Below are positions 20,094 through 28,751 of a DNA stretch of 64,000 nt, one piece after another. This DNA is from JAMQPK01 sp963761975 (GTDB lineage Bacteria > Acidobacteriota > Vicinamibacteria > Vicinamibacterales > JAMQPK01), in NCBI GenBank assembly GCA_963761975.1, contig CAVXIR010000007.1, forward strand, positions 62,001-126,000. Reading direction: 5' to 3'. The stretch's first letter is position 1. Each line of letters starts with the position of its first letter. The notes under the pieces were generated by a model, which searched no databases, was not told where the DNA came from, and saw only the letters and a list, made by a program, of their open reading frames with translations. Both the position numbers and the translations under genes were made by a program.

Positions 20094-21739
20094 TAGAGCC
20101 AGCGCAGCCGGAACCAGTAAAAATCGTATGGCCCCATCATCATGATGTACGGTTCCCGTCCGATTCGCGGAAAGATGCTGCCGCCGAACATTTCAATCGG
20201 GATGGCGCCCGCGACCCGGGCGAGATCGAGCTCCGCCACCTGGGCGGTTCCAGCGAGGTTGCTGACCACAAGGACCGTGTCCCGTCCGAGCGTCCTGGTG
20301 AACGCCAACACGCGATGGTTGTCCGGCTTGAGAAATTCGATCGCCCCGCGTCCAAAGACCTTCGTGAAACGCCGGACCTCAATGAGGCGCTGCGTCCAGT
20401 TCAGGAGCGACGTCGAGTTCCGCACTTGCGACTCGACATTGATGGCCTGATAACCGTACACGGCATTCGAGATGAGCGGCAGCCACAGGCGCTCGGGATC
20501 GGCGGCCGAAAAGCCGGCGTTGAAGCCGCCGTTCCACTGCATCGGCGTGCGGACGCTGTTCCGATCGCCCAGGTAGACGTTGTCGCCCATCCCGATCTCA
20601 TCGCCGTAATAGAGGATCGGGCTCCCCGGCAGCGACATGAGCAGGCCGCTCATCAGCTCGATGCGGCGTCGATCGCCGTCCACGAGTGGGGCGAGCCGGC
20701 GCCGGATGCCAAGATTGATGCGGGCGCGCGGGTCCTTGGCGTACTCGTCCCACATGTACTGCCGCTCGATCTCGGTCACCATCTCGAGTGTCAGCTCGTC
20801 GTGGTTGCGCAGGAAGATGCCCCATTGACAGGAGTCTGGAATGCTCGGCGTGCGCTCGATGATGTCGATGAGCGGCTTGCGGTCTTCGAGCCGGAGCGCC
20901 ATGAACATCCGAGGCATGATGGGAAAGTGAAACGACATGTGGAATTCGTCGCCCGCCCCGAAGTACGGGCGGACGTCCTCTGGCCACATGTTGGCTTCGG
21001 CCAGCAGTACTTTGCCGGTGAAGTGGGCGTCGACTCGCGCGCGTAGTTCCTTCAGCACGGCGTGCGTCTCGGGCAGGTTCTCGCACGAGGTCCCCTCGCG
21101 CTCGACGAGGTACGGGACCGCGTCCACACGAAACCCGTCGACGCCGACCTCGAGCCAGAACTTCATCACGTTCCAGATCTCTTCTCGAACCGCAGGGTTG
21201 TCGTAGTTGAGGTCCGGCTGATGGCTGAAGAATCGGTGCCAGTAGTAGGCTTTCGACACCGGGTCCCAGGCCCAGTTCGAAAGTTCGGTGTCGATGAAGA
21301 TAATGCGCACGCCGCGATAGCGATCGTCGGTCTCGCTCCACACATACCAATCGCGACGCGGGTTATCCGTGGAGCTGCGCGCTTCCTGAAACCATGCGTG
21401 CTGATCCGACGTGTGGTTGAGCACGAGCTCGATGATGACACGCAGCCCGCGCGCGTGCGCCTGGTTCAGGAAGTGCTCGAAATCCTGGTGCGTACCGTAG
21501 CTCGGATGGATGGCCGTGTAGTCGGAGATGTCATACCCGTCGTCCTTGAACGGCGAAGGATACATGGGCTGGAGCCACAGGCAGTCCACTCCGAGCGAGG
21601 CGAGGTGATCGAGCTTCGAGGTCAGTCCGGGGAAATCACCGATGCCGTCGCCATTGCTGTCGGCGAACGACTTGACGTGAAGCTGATAAAAAACGGCATC
21701 CTTGTACCAGAGAGGATCGTCGGATCTCAGAGTGGTCAT
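20093..21739 (-). CDS. treS: Trehalose synthase (maltose alpha-D-glucosyltransferase)
   Basis: A 548-residue GH13 enzyme that interconverts maltose and trehalose in the cytoplasm. It begins WYKDAVFYQLHVKSFADSNG and has the amylase blocks in order: IELVLNHTSDQH, GFRVDAVPYLVE (Asp nucleophile), KVLLAEANMWPED (Glu acid/base) and FLRNHDELTLEM (transition-state Asp). The segments DDRYRGVRIIFIDTELSNW and YHWHRFFSHQPDLN-like are typical of TreS. Length matches the short TreS without a fused maltokinase. First gene of an operon with a glycosyltransferase, a mechanosensitive-like channel and malQ. No clear promoter was recognised upstream. Confidence 0.95.
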   Translation of the reverse strand: MTTLRSDDPLWYKDAVFYQLHVKSFADSNGDGIGDFPGLTSKLDHLASLGVDCLWLQPMYPSPFKDDGYDISDYTAIHPSYGTHQDFEHFLNQAHARGLRVIIELVLNHTSDQHAWFQEARSSTDNPRRDWYVWSETDDRYRGVRIIFIDTELSNWAWDPVSKAYYWHRFFSHQPDLNYDNPAVREEIWNVMKFWLEVGVDGFRVDAVPYLVEREGTSCENLPETHAVLKELRARVDAHFTGKVLLAEANMWPEDVRPYFGAGDEFHMSFHFPIMPRMFMALRLEDRKPLIDIIERTPSIPDSCQWGIFLRNHDELTLEMVTEIERQYMWDEYAKDPRARINLGIRRRLAPLVDGDRRRIELMSGLLMSLPGSPILYYGDEIGMGDNVYLGDRNSVRTPMQWNGGFNAGFSAADPERLWLPLISNAVYGYQAINVESQVRNSTSLLNWTQRLIEVRRFTKVFGRGAIEFLKPDNHRVLAFTRTLGRDTVLVVSNLAGTAQVAELDLARVAGAIPIEMFGGSIFPRIGREPYIMMMGPYDFYWFRLRWL

Positions 21740-22124
21740 CGATGTCTCGCCACGCGTAGTCAGCTGTCATGTTGTCCCGAACGACGTTGCCTTTCTTCAC
21801 GGCTGTCGCATACGTGACCCCAGCGTACGCAAAGCGGCTGACCGACACAAGGCAGCCATCAGCGTTCTGAATTGGTCGGAAGGTCTACTTATCCTCGGAG
21901 AAGCAGACAAAGGTCGTCAATTTGTGCATTTTCAATACATGCACTTGTGCGATTAGTTGCGAGTGCTGCGACGAGGAAGGCGGACTTCGCGGCAGTTGGC
22001 TGGGTTCACAATTTTTCCCAGAAGATCACGAAACGGCCCTCAATTTGCATTTCCCCGCAGCCAGGGGGCGAAAGTCGGACGCCAAGTTTCATTGATGCAA
22101 TGACTTGACGTCAACTTCGACATC
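21740..22124. other. Intergenic region upstream of treS, no gene supported
   Basis: A 385-bp stretch lying before both treS (leftward) and the small gene at 22125 (rightward), so it probably holds two promoters. The right half is noticeably richer in A and T than the neighbourhood. A perfect 10-bp palindrome TTGACGTCAA lies at 22105-22114, 10 bp before the ATG at 22125, and could be an operator. I see no coding signal or RNA gene in it. Confidence 0.5.
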
Positions 22125-22412
22125 ATGCCAATTCGATTTTCTGAGACCACGCTCGACGAGGCGCCAAGACACCTTAGGCTGATCGATAGTTCGGGCAAGC
22201 TGCTGCTCGAACTGAAGGGCCACGAGATTGACGAGGCGATTCGCTCAGGGTTTCTCGATCCTTCGAACTACCACTTCTCGATGTACGAGTACGCCCGCAT
22301 CCGAATGGAAACCGGCTTGTATCTGGAGAATCGCGGCACGAAGAGCACCAAAAAACACCCGCCACAGTCCGATAGCGACTTCCTCCGCAGCCTGAATATC
22401 GCGTGGGATTGA
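22125..22412 (+). CDS. Small hypothetical protein
   Basis: A 95-residue acidic soluble protein beginning MPIRFSETTLDEAPRHLRL and ending FLRSLNIAWD. It has a beta-strand pair (LRLIDSSGKLLLELKGHEID) followed by charged helices; no known motif, signal peptide or membrane helix. It sits next to the trypsin-like protease locus on the other strand and converges on it, sharing only one boundary. A palindrome TTGACGTCAA precedes the start by 10 bp. The family is not recognised, and the call rests on an open frame with a reasonable start. Confidence 0.45.
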   Translation: MPIRFSETTLDEAPRHLRLIDSSGKLLLELKGHEIDEAIRSGFLDPSNYHFSMYEYARIRMETGLYLENRGTKSTKKHPPQSDSDFLRSLNIAWD

Positions 22413-22652
22413 TTACTCGCGCGACGTCTTTGTCTCACGGCGGCGTTGCGCGACAATCTCGTCGGTAGACTCAACGACCACTGGGAACCCCTGGAACGTC
22501 GATGGGATCTGCCGTGCAGCGTCCTCACTGGATACTTTGACGATGATGCACGGAGCTCCTTCGGAGGTCTCCCCCTGGCCGACAAGCACGACATCTGGGA
22601 TGTCCGCCCACTTACCCGCGTCGGCCACGGCTTGATCGATTGCCTGAGTCAT
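22413..22652 (-). CDS. Small protein resembling the propeptide-like domain of the upstream protease
   Basis: The ATG at 22652 stands 7 nt after GGAGG and gives a 79-residue protein, MTQAIDQAVADAGKWADIPD and onward. Its core DVVLVGQGETSEGAPCIIVKVSSEDAARQIP lines up by eye with NVEGFGIANKFTDGEDTEEPGITVFVSQKLP near the start of the protease just upstream, and both go on to a short strand and a [TD]xxGEI/DEIVA ending. So it looks like a free copy of the protease N-terminal domain. It lies 93 bp downstream of the protease on the same strand, and a shared transcript is likely. An inhibitor or chaperone role for the protease is inference. Confidence 0.65.
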   Translation of the reverse strand: MTQAIDQAVADAGKWADIPDVVLVGQGETSEGAPCIIVKVSSEDAARQIPSTFQGFPVVVESTDEIVAQRRRETKTSRE

Positions 22653-22745
22653 CGCCGGCCTCCATCGCGATTGACTTATTAGAGTCGTTGTCTGATCCGC
22701 CGGCGAGGGAAGGCAGGTGGCCCACCCTCCCGCGCCGCACAAATC

Positions 22746-23774
22746 TTACACGATGCGAATGCCCAACAGAGCCTGGACGTACCGAATATCGTTGTGGATC
22801 GTCACCGCTGATGAACCGGCAAACAGCAGGCCCACTGCACGATTCTCCAAGTCCAGCAGCAGGCTGCCCGAGTCGCCACCCGCCGACATGTTGGTCGTCA
22901 CGATCTGGTTCACAAACCGAGCGACCTGGCCCCCGCCGTAGTTGACGTTGACGGTCGCGTTGATCGCCGTAATGCGGCCGGTCGTGTGATTTGTCGTCCG
23001 TCCCGTCTTCTGAACGAGCAGGCCGACGGCCGGTGCGATCGCGCCGCGAACGTAGCCGATCCAATAAATCTCCCGATCCAGCACGTGAAACTCGCCTTCA
23101 GCGATCGCCGCATCGACATAGTTGATCGCGTTGGGCCCGAATTGAATGGTCACCCAGCGCGACAGTCGCGCGATCGTGTCGCGTGACACCACACCTCCAT
23201 CAAATGGCCCCGGTTGAAGAATCGGGTCACCGATTCTCGCGTTGTTCGAATTCGCGAGGACGTGGTTGTTGCTGAGCACGTAATAGCGAAGCGGGACACC
23301 CGGGAAGGGTTGTGCGTCACGGACCGCGGTGGCGTACGTGCCCGCCGTGATTTGGTAGTGCCCGACACTGTAACCGCCCTCCACGGGTCGGGCGCGTTCG
23401 CGTAAGAGCTCGATCGTGACCTCTTCGGGCCGCTCAGTGAGGGCAGGCAGGTTGGCAAGCTCCGATCTCGTCAGGCCCGGTGGCCGAACGGCGAGCTCGG
23501 GCAGCGCCATGATCTCGCCCTGCGTGTCAATGACGTCGGTGGCGGCGTTGCCGATTGAGGCGGGCACCAAATCTTCTTTGTGCAGGAGCTCTTTCGGGAG
23601 CTTCTGCGAGACGAACACCGTGATACCCGGCTCTTCGGTATCCTCCCCGTCGGTGAATTTGTTGGCGATCCCGAAGCCTTCCACGTTCCGCAGTTTCAGC
23701 AGAGCATCGGCCTGCTTACTGCTCACGACCTCTTGCAGTGCCGCAATGGTTCCGCTGTCTTTCTTCTCTGGCAT
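22746..23774 (-). CDS. Trypsin-like serine protease without signal peptide
   Basis: A 342-residue protein. The ATG at 23774 (MPEKKDSG) has GGAG 6 nt upstream and is preferred to the GTG at 23780. Residues 1-90 form a propeptide-like alpha/beta domain (NVEGFGIANKF, GITVFVSQKLP). The catalytic domain has LSNNHVLA (H171), INYVDAAIAE (D221) and SAGGDSGSLLLD (S302 in GDSG), a complete chymotrypsin-like triad. There is no signal peptide or membrane anchor, so it is either cytoplasmic or leaves the cell by another route. The small gene downstream carries a separate copy of the N-terminal domain. It is like the uncharacterised trypsin-like proteins with a VGVG-type N-terminal domain found across soil bacteria. 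Confidence 0.8.
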   Translation of the reverse strand: MPEKKDSGTIAALQEVVSSKQADALLKLRNVEGFGIANKFTDGEDTEEPGITVFVSQKLPKELLHKEDLVPASIGNAATDVIDTQGEIMALPELAVRPPGLTRSELANLPALTERPEEVTIELLRERARPVEGGYSVGHYQITAGTYATAVRDAQPFPGVPLRYYVLSNNHVLANSNNARIGDPILQPGPFDGGVVSRDTIARLSRWVTIQFGPNAINYVDAAIAEGEFHVLDREIYWIGYVRGAIAPAVGLLVQKTGRTTNHTTGRITAINATVNVNYGGGQVARFVNQIVTTNMSAGGDSGSLLLDLENRAVGLLFAGSSAVTIHNDIRYVQALLGIRIV

Positions 23775-24021
23775 AGACACCTCCGATAAGTTGGCATTGG
23801 CATTCCAGTAGGGTGGCCATTGTTTGATTCAGGGGCAGGAGGCGCAAGCGCATTCTGTTTGCAGATCGCGTCAAGCTTTGCGCATTTGGGTTTCTGCCAC
23901 AACGCAGTTACAAATATGCACAGCGCGGCGTAACAAAATGCGTCACGCGTTGACGGCCGCACATCGTTCTGGCACGCTCTAATTACGGCCTCGTTTGCGA
24001 CGTTATTTTCCGTGATCACAA

Positions 24022-24631
24022 ATGGAATCCTGTGATAGCCCATCCATCAGCACCTTTCTTCGGCCCGATTGGCTGTATGCACTTGTGCGCGAATGTCAAT
24101 TGGTCGCGGCGGTTGTCGGCTCGACGTGGGGGCCGGAACGAGCCGCTGCGGTCGAGAATTTCATCCGTCGAACGCCTCGACCCGAATCTCCCCTTGAACG
24201 GTTTTTCCTTCGAGCCGTGATCGGTGAAGTTCGCTGGCGGGCGGCGCTGTCACCGGCGCCCGCGTCAGGACGGCAGATTCACGTGTCCGATCCGCGCCTG
24301 GGCCGCGCGCTCAAGATCATCGAGACCCGCCGCACTGACATCGCGCTCTCGCAGCGTGGAATCGCCGCCGACGTCGGTCTCTCAGGCGGCCATCTCGGTC
24401 GACTCTTTCGGGCGCACATCGGCTGTGGGGTCAGAAATGTACGTCACACACCTGCGGATACGAGAGGCGACGACACTGCTCGTCGGGACCTGCAAGAGCG
24501 TCAAAGAAGTGTCTGCGGCAGTCGGCTTCGCGAGCGAGGCGCAGTGTGACCGATGTTTCAAGCGCATGCTGGGAGTGACACCGCTTTATTTCCGGCGGAA
24601 TGACGGCGCTCACAGCCTTGAACACCGATGA
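24022..24631 (+). pseudogene. AraC-family regulator, frameshifted inside the DNA-binding domain
   Basis: From 24022 one frame encodes an N-terminal part and the first helix-turn-helix of an AraC domain (DPRLGRALKIIETRR, GIAADVGLSGGHLGRLFRAHIG). At about 24436-24440 the homology moves to the next frame, which supplies YVTHLRIREATTLL, SVKEVSAAVGFASEAQCDRCF and the closing LGVTPLYFRR. Removing one base at GTCAGAAATGTACGTC restores the family consensus across the junction. The two halves together make a normal AraC C-terminal domain of about 100 residues. Either a real single-base insertion or an assembly error. With the frameshift the second DNA-binding helix pair is lost. Confidence 0.75.
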
Positions 24632-25031
24632 GATGATGAGGTTGTGCGGATTTCTGATCGCTGAAGTTTGACGCCGAGGCGCCGAGAAACAAGGCCTTCA
24701 ACGGTTGTCTCGATTCCGTCGCTGCGCGGAGATCGAGAGCATCACATCGACTTCGCGCCACGGGCGCACCCGAACGAGACGAAGCCCCGAATATCAAGAG
24801 CCCGACAATCCATCGCTCTTGAATTCTGGTCTCGTCGTGTGGTCGTGTGGGCCGCGCAACGCGGCCCACGACGTCGATGCCTCCCCACAGAGCCCCCTGA
24901 CGCCACCCGCAGAGGCTGTCACGCCGCGTCGTGCCCGTCGTGAGGCGTCGGGTTCTTCCTGGTGTCCTCGGCGGCTCGGCGGCTCGTCGGCTCTGCGTCG
25001 AAACTCACGCGTTCGAGCGTGTTTGACGGCT
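24632..25031. other. Intergenic region, no gene supported
   Basis: A 400-bp stretch between the convergent ends of the AraC remnant and the receiver-phosphatase gene. Frames in it are open only by virtue of high GC and show no family motif or ribosome site. A short GGCCGCGCAACGCGGCC hairpin occurs near 24850. It may hold decayed sequence linked to the AraC remnant. I see no RNA gene. Confidence 0.4.
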
Positions 25032-26174
25032 CTAGCCTGCCGCGACCACAACAAGGGTCGCATCATCGCTGAGCGAAGCGCCGCACGTGCGCGTCAGCGC
25101 ATCGATGATGCGATCCTTCAGCTCGGACGCCGTCAGGCACCCGCACCTCTCGAACGCAGCGGCGAGGCCCTGCTCTCCGAATTCGTCATTCGATGTCGTA
25201 CAGGCTTCGGTAATGCCGTCGGTGAAGAGCACGATGCGGTCGCGAGTGCAGACCGGCACCATCGCCTGGTCGTACGATGTTTCCGGGAATACGCCGAGTG
25301 GCAGACCGCCTACTGACAGTCGGGCAATCGAACCGTCGTGCTGCACCACAAAGGGTGCATTGTGGCCGGCGTTGGTGTAGGTCAGCGTTCCTGCAGATGC
25401 ATCGAGCACGCCGTAGAAAAGGCTGATGAATCTGTCGTCCGAGGTCGAATCGCAGAGAATGCGGTTCAGCCTGGCGCAGAGCTCCCGCGGTTCACCGTAT
25501 TCAGGCGCCAGCGCTCGTACCGCCGCCTGCACGCTCGACATCAACAGCGCGGCGGGAATGCCTTTGCCGGCGACGTCGGCAATGCAGATGCCGATCCGTG
25601 TCTCGCCGAGTCTAATAGCGTCGAAGTAGTCGCCGGTCACCCCACGCGCGGGGCGCCATGCGGCGGCGATCTCCCATCCCGGAATCGACGGCAACACGGT
25701 TGGCAGCAATTGGTGTTGGATGACGCGCGCTTCTTCCAGCTCGCGCTGCTCGAGGAGACGCTGTGTCCGACGGGTGCGGCCCTTTTCGATCTCTTGCCGA
25801 ACGACGGCCACGAGCGCCTGGTTGTCCCACGGCTTCTGCACGAAGTTCGATGCGTGAGCGCGCAACGTCGCCACGGCCAGCTCGACGGTGCTCCAGCCGG
25901 TCATGACGACAACGGGCAGGTTCGCGTCGATCGCACTGATTCGCGACAACAGGTGAAGTCCTTCGTCGCCAGAGGTCGTGCCGGACGAATAGTTCATGTC
26001 CATCAGCACGAGGTCGTAAGGGCGCTGTTGAAGGGCATCGACGAGGCCGTCGCCTCCGTTTGTGGTGTCGAGGTCAAATCCGGCCGGACCCAGGAGCATC
26101 TGCAGCGACTCGAGTACGGCCGGTTGATCGTCGGCCACGAGGATTCGCGGGCGCACACCGCAGCAGGCTTCCAT
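25032..26174 (-). CDS. Response regulator with SpoIIE/RsbU-type PP2C phosphatase output
   Basis: A 380-residue protein from the ATG at 26174 (MEACCGVRPRILVADDQ); a start 33 bp upstream is possible. Receiver domain residues 9-130: DDQ acidic pair, LVLMDMNYSSG with the phosphoacceptor Asp, VVVMTGW and FVQKPWD. A coiled linker (IEKGRTRRTQRLLEQRELEEARVIQ) joins a PP2C domain: GVTGDYFDAIRL, CIADVAGKGIPAALLMSS, YTNAGHNAP and LFTDGITEA with metal-binding Asp residues, and a final SDDATLVVV. Such proteins dephosphorylate anti-sigma antagonists of the STAS type when phosphorylated by a sensor kinase; a STAS protein is at 3520, but the link is only a suggestion. No kinase gene is adjacent. Confidence 0.92.
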   Translation of the reverse strand: MEACCGVRPRILVADDQPAVLESLQMLLGPAGFDLDTTNGGDGLVDALQQRPYDLVLMDMNYSSGTTSGDEGLHLLSRISAIDANLPVVVMTGWSTVELAVATLRAHASNFVQKPWDNQALVAVVRQEIEKGRTRRTQRLLEQRELEEARVIQHQLLPTVLPSIPGWEIAAAWRPARGVTGDYFDAIRLGETRIGICIADVAGKGIPAALLMSSVQAAVRALAPEYGEPRELCARLNRILCDSTSDDRFISLFYGVLDASAGTLTYTNAGHNAPFVVQHDGSIARLSVGGLPLGVFPETSYDQAMVPVCTRDRIVLFTDGITEACTTSNDEFGEQGLAAAFERCGCLTASELKDRIIDALTRTCGASLSDDATLVVVAAG

Positions 26175-26342
26175 GCACCTAGTCGGTATCAATGTGCGTG
26201 CCGCCACATGTGCAAGATTCCGGCGAAATTTAGCGCGTCATCTGTCCGATCATGGGATCGCGGTTCCGGCGGCGGACGCGGGAGTGTTCTGTCACGAAAG
26301 GCTCGGCGGCAAGAGAAAGAGAATATAGTGAAGGCGATTTCC

Positions 26343-27911
26343 ATGGAAACTCCCCTGACCCCCCTCGATTTCGCTCGGCGAGCGCGAAAACTGTACGCGG
26401 GCCGCGAGGCGGTCGTCGACGGTGCCGAGCGATGGACGTACGAAGCCTTCTTCGCCCGATGCGACAGATGGTCGGGAGCGCTCCAGCGGCTTGGCGTGAA
26501 ACGGGGCGACCGGGTCGCCTACATCTCGCCCAACACCCACGCGCAGCTCGAGTCGTTCTACGCGGTGCCGCAGATCGGGGCCGTGCTCGTGCCCATCAAT
26601 TTCCGCCTCATCGCGAGCGATTTCGAATACATCATCAACCACTGCGGCGCGGAGATCGTTTGCGTGGACAGCAGTCAGCTTGACGCCATCGATTCCATCA
26701 GAACGAAGCTGCCACACGTTCGCCATTTCGTGGCCCTCGAGGGCGCGCGCGACGGGTGGCTGGATTACGAGGAACTGCTGACACGCGAGCCCGGTTCGTT
26801 CGAACGGGCGTCCATCGATGAGCACGGCCTGCTGACCATCAACTACACGAGCGGCACGACCTCGCGCCCGAAGGGCGTCATGATCACGCACCGGAATGCC
26901 TACATCAACATCGTCGGCACATTGATACACGCGCCGATGACGTGCGCCGACCGTTACCTGTGGACGCTCCCCATGTTCCACGCCAATGGCTGGACGTTTA
27001 CGTGGATTGTGACCGCGGTTGGCGGCGCACACGTCTGCCTGCGGAAGGTCGACCCGGCTCTTATCTTCGACCTGATCGATCGCGAGTCGATCACGCGGCT
27101 GTGTGCCGCGCCAACCGTGCTCATCGCGATGGCGAGCGCCCCTGCGAGTGTAAGACGCCGCGCGCGGCTGCCTGTTCGTGTCCTCACGGCCGGAGCACCG
27201 CCGGCGGCGGCCACCATCCAACGCGTCGAAGAGGAGCTGGGGTGGCAGCTGACTCACGTCTACGGACTTACGGAAACGTCGCCCCTGATGTCGATCTGCG
27301 AGACCCGGCCGGACCATGACCAACTGCCCTCATCCGAGCGGTGCCGGATCAAGGCTCGACAGGGAGTCGAGCTCGTCACATCCGGCGAGCAGTGCGTCGT
27401 CGATGCAGACGGCAACGACGTGCCGTGGGACGGACAGACCCTGGGCGAAATCGTCATGCGAGGAAATGTCGTCATGGACGGTTACTACAGAGATCCGGAC
27501 GCGACCACATCAGCCTTCGCCGGTGGGTGGTTCCACTCCGGCGACGCGGCGGTCGTCCATCCTGATGGCTATGTGGAAATCAGAGACCGGTTCAAAGACG
27601 TCATGATCAGCGGCGGCGAAAACATCTCGTCGGTCGAGGTCGAAGGCGTCTTGCTGCAGCATCCGGCCGTCGTCGAGGCTGGCGTGGTTGGCGTACCGGA
27701 CGCCAAATGGGGCGAGGTCCCCCACGCGTTTGTGGTGCTGAAACCGGACGCCGGCGTCAGCGAAGAAGAACTGCGAGAGTTCGTGCGAGGCCGACTCGCA
27801 CACTTCAAGGCTCCTCACCACGTGTCTTTCGTTCGAGAGCTCCCCAAAACGGCCACGGGGAAGATTCAGAAATATGTGTTGCGTCAGGGACGGGCAGCGA
27901 TCGCCCAATGA
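26343..27911 (+). CDS. AMP-forming acyl-CoA ligase
   Basis: A 522-residue ANL-superfamily enzyme that activates a carboxylic acid with ATP and joins it to CoA. The ATG at 26343 has GAAGG 8 nt upstream; a GTG at 26328 is an alternative. The P-loop-like motif is INYTSGTTSRPKGVMITHRN, then HVYGLTETSP, WFHSGDAA, and IRDRFKDVMISGGENISS with the hinge Asp/Arg. PKTATGKIQKYVLR carries the catalytic Lys near the C-terminus. The pattern fits medium- or long-chain fatty-acid ligases of the FadD/DMSP-lyase-like group. It is divergent from the receiver-phosphatase gene with about 170 bp between. The chain-length preference cannot be read. Confidence 0.93.
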   Translation: METPLTPLDFARRARKLYAGREAVVDGAERWTYEAFFARCDRWSGALQRLGVKRGDRVAYISPNTHAQLESFYAVPQIGAVLVPINFRLIASDFEYIINHCGAEIVCVDSSQLDAIDSIRTKLPHVRHFVALEGARDGWLDYEELLTREPGSFERASIDEHGLLTINYTSGTTSRPKGVMITHRNAYINIVGTLIHAPMTCADRYLWTLPMFHANGWTFTWIVTAVGGAHVCLRKVDPALIFDLIDRESITRLCAAPTVLIAMASAPASVRRRARLPVRVLTAGAPPAAATIQRVEEELGWQLTHVYGLTETSPLMSICETRPDHDQLPSSERCRIKARQGVELVTSGEQCVVDADGNDVPWDGQTLGEIVMRGNVVMDGYYRDPDATTSAFAGGWFHSGDAAVVHPDGYVEIRDRFKDVMISGGENISSVEVEGVLLQHPAVVEAGVVGVPDAKWGEVPHAFVVLKPDAGVSEEELREFVRGRLAHFKAPHHVSFVRELPKTATGKIQKYVLRQGRAAIAQ

Positions 27912-27917
27912 TGGGCT

Positions 27918-28556
27918 TCAGGAGCCAGAACCGAGTGGCACCCCAAATGAGGACGAACATGTGGAAGCGCTCTCTTCCTGCCGAGACATCTCGACGTAGC
28001 GATCAAAGTCGAGCGCCTGTATAACCCGCTTGCCCTGACCTTCCATCTCTTCAACACGCCGCTGGTGCAGCGTCCAGGCTTGGTCGAGCGGCAGTTTCGA
28101 GGCGTGCTTGATGACGCTGTCGCCGGCAGGCGCCAGGCAGCTGGCGAAGCTGGCGGAGACGAGGAGCGTCCGATCCGTGAATCCCGTGTAGAGTTTGACC
28201 CCGAGCCCGAGTGGAAGCGCGATCGTCCATGGACGTCGATGGCACATCAGCATGTAGGAGCCGCCGGCATCGAATCGTCCGTGTCCACCCAGCACCTCCC
28301 CCTTGAACAACATCAAGAGTGTCATGGGCAGATAGAGGAGGGCCGAGTAGGCCCCGAGCTGCTCGCTGCAGAAACACAGCTCCTCGAACCCGTGTGCGGC
28401 CAACGTGCCGCACTCGCGCGAATAGCGACGCCGGACCCTTGATTGGATGTTCGGGTCGTGCTGCTGAACGTGGGCAATGCTCTGCATTTGTGCACGGTCC
28501 TGGCGAAGACCGGGAGGCTCGAGTTCAAGGTTGGTGCCAAGGGTTCGGGCGGTCAC
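27918..28556 (-). CDS. Hypothetical membrane-associated protein
   Basis: A 212-residue protein from a GTG at 28556 (an internal Met at about residue 24 is possible). The middle contains two hydrophobic segments (AYSALLYLPMTLLMLF and WTIALPLGLGVKLYTGF) between Cys-rich stretches (RECGTLAAHGFEELCFCSEQ, YMLMCHRRPW). The C-terminal part has WTLHQRRVEEMEGQGKRVIQALDFDRYVE, which reads as a helix. No family is recognised. It ends 6 bp from the convergent acyl-CoA ligase. The pattern of helices and Cys looks protein-like, so the frame is kept. Confidence 0.5.
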   Translation of the reverse strand: MTARTLGTNLELEPPGLRQDRAQMQSIAHVQQHDPNIQSRVRRRYSRECGTLAAHGFEELCFCSEQLGAYSALLYLPMTLLMLFKGEVLGGHGRFDAGGSYMLMCHRRPWTIALPLGLGVKLYTGFTDRTLLVSASFASCLAPAGDSVIKHASKLPLDQAWTLHQRRVEEMEGQGKRVIQALDFDRYVEMSRQEESASTCSSSFGVPLGSGS

Positions 28557-28751
28557 GTGCGAGGGGCGACTGGGTGAGTCTTGCTAGTCCAATGACGAAT
28601 CTGCGGCTCGCACACGGTTTTGACACACGCGATCCTGCGGTTGACGCGTAGACCTTCCTCGTCAGTCGCAGATCGGCTGAAGAATGCACACATCTGCAAT
28701 GTCGTTGGCGCCGTGGCCGGGGCACGCGACCTGCAGACAGGCTCTGATGCC

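Noticed and set aside
20006..21046. 346-residue plus-strand frame opposite treS
   Set aside because: TreS catalytic blocks are complete on the minus strand; the opposite frame is an artefact.
25338..26342. N-terminal extension of the acyl-CoA ligase frame
   Set aside because: It overlaps the receiver-phosphatase gene on the other strand and does not resemble any ligase N-terminus; the ATG at 26343 is normal for the family.
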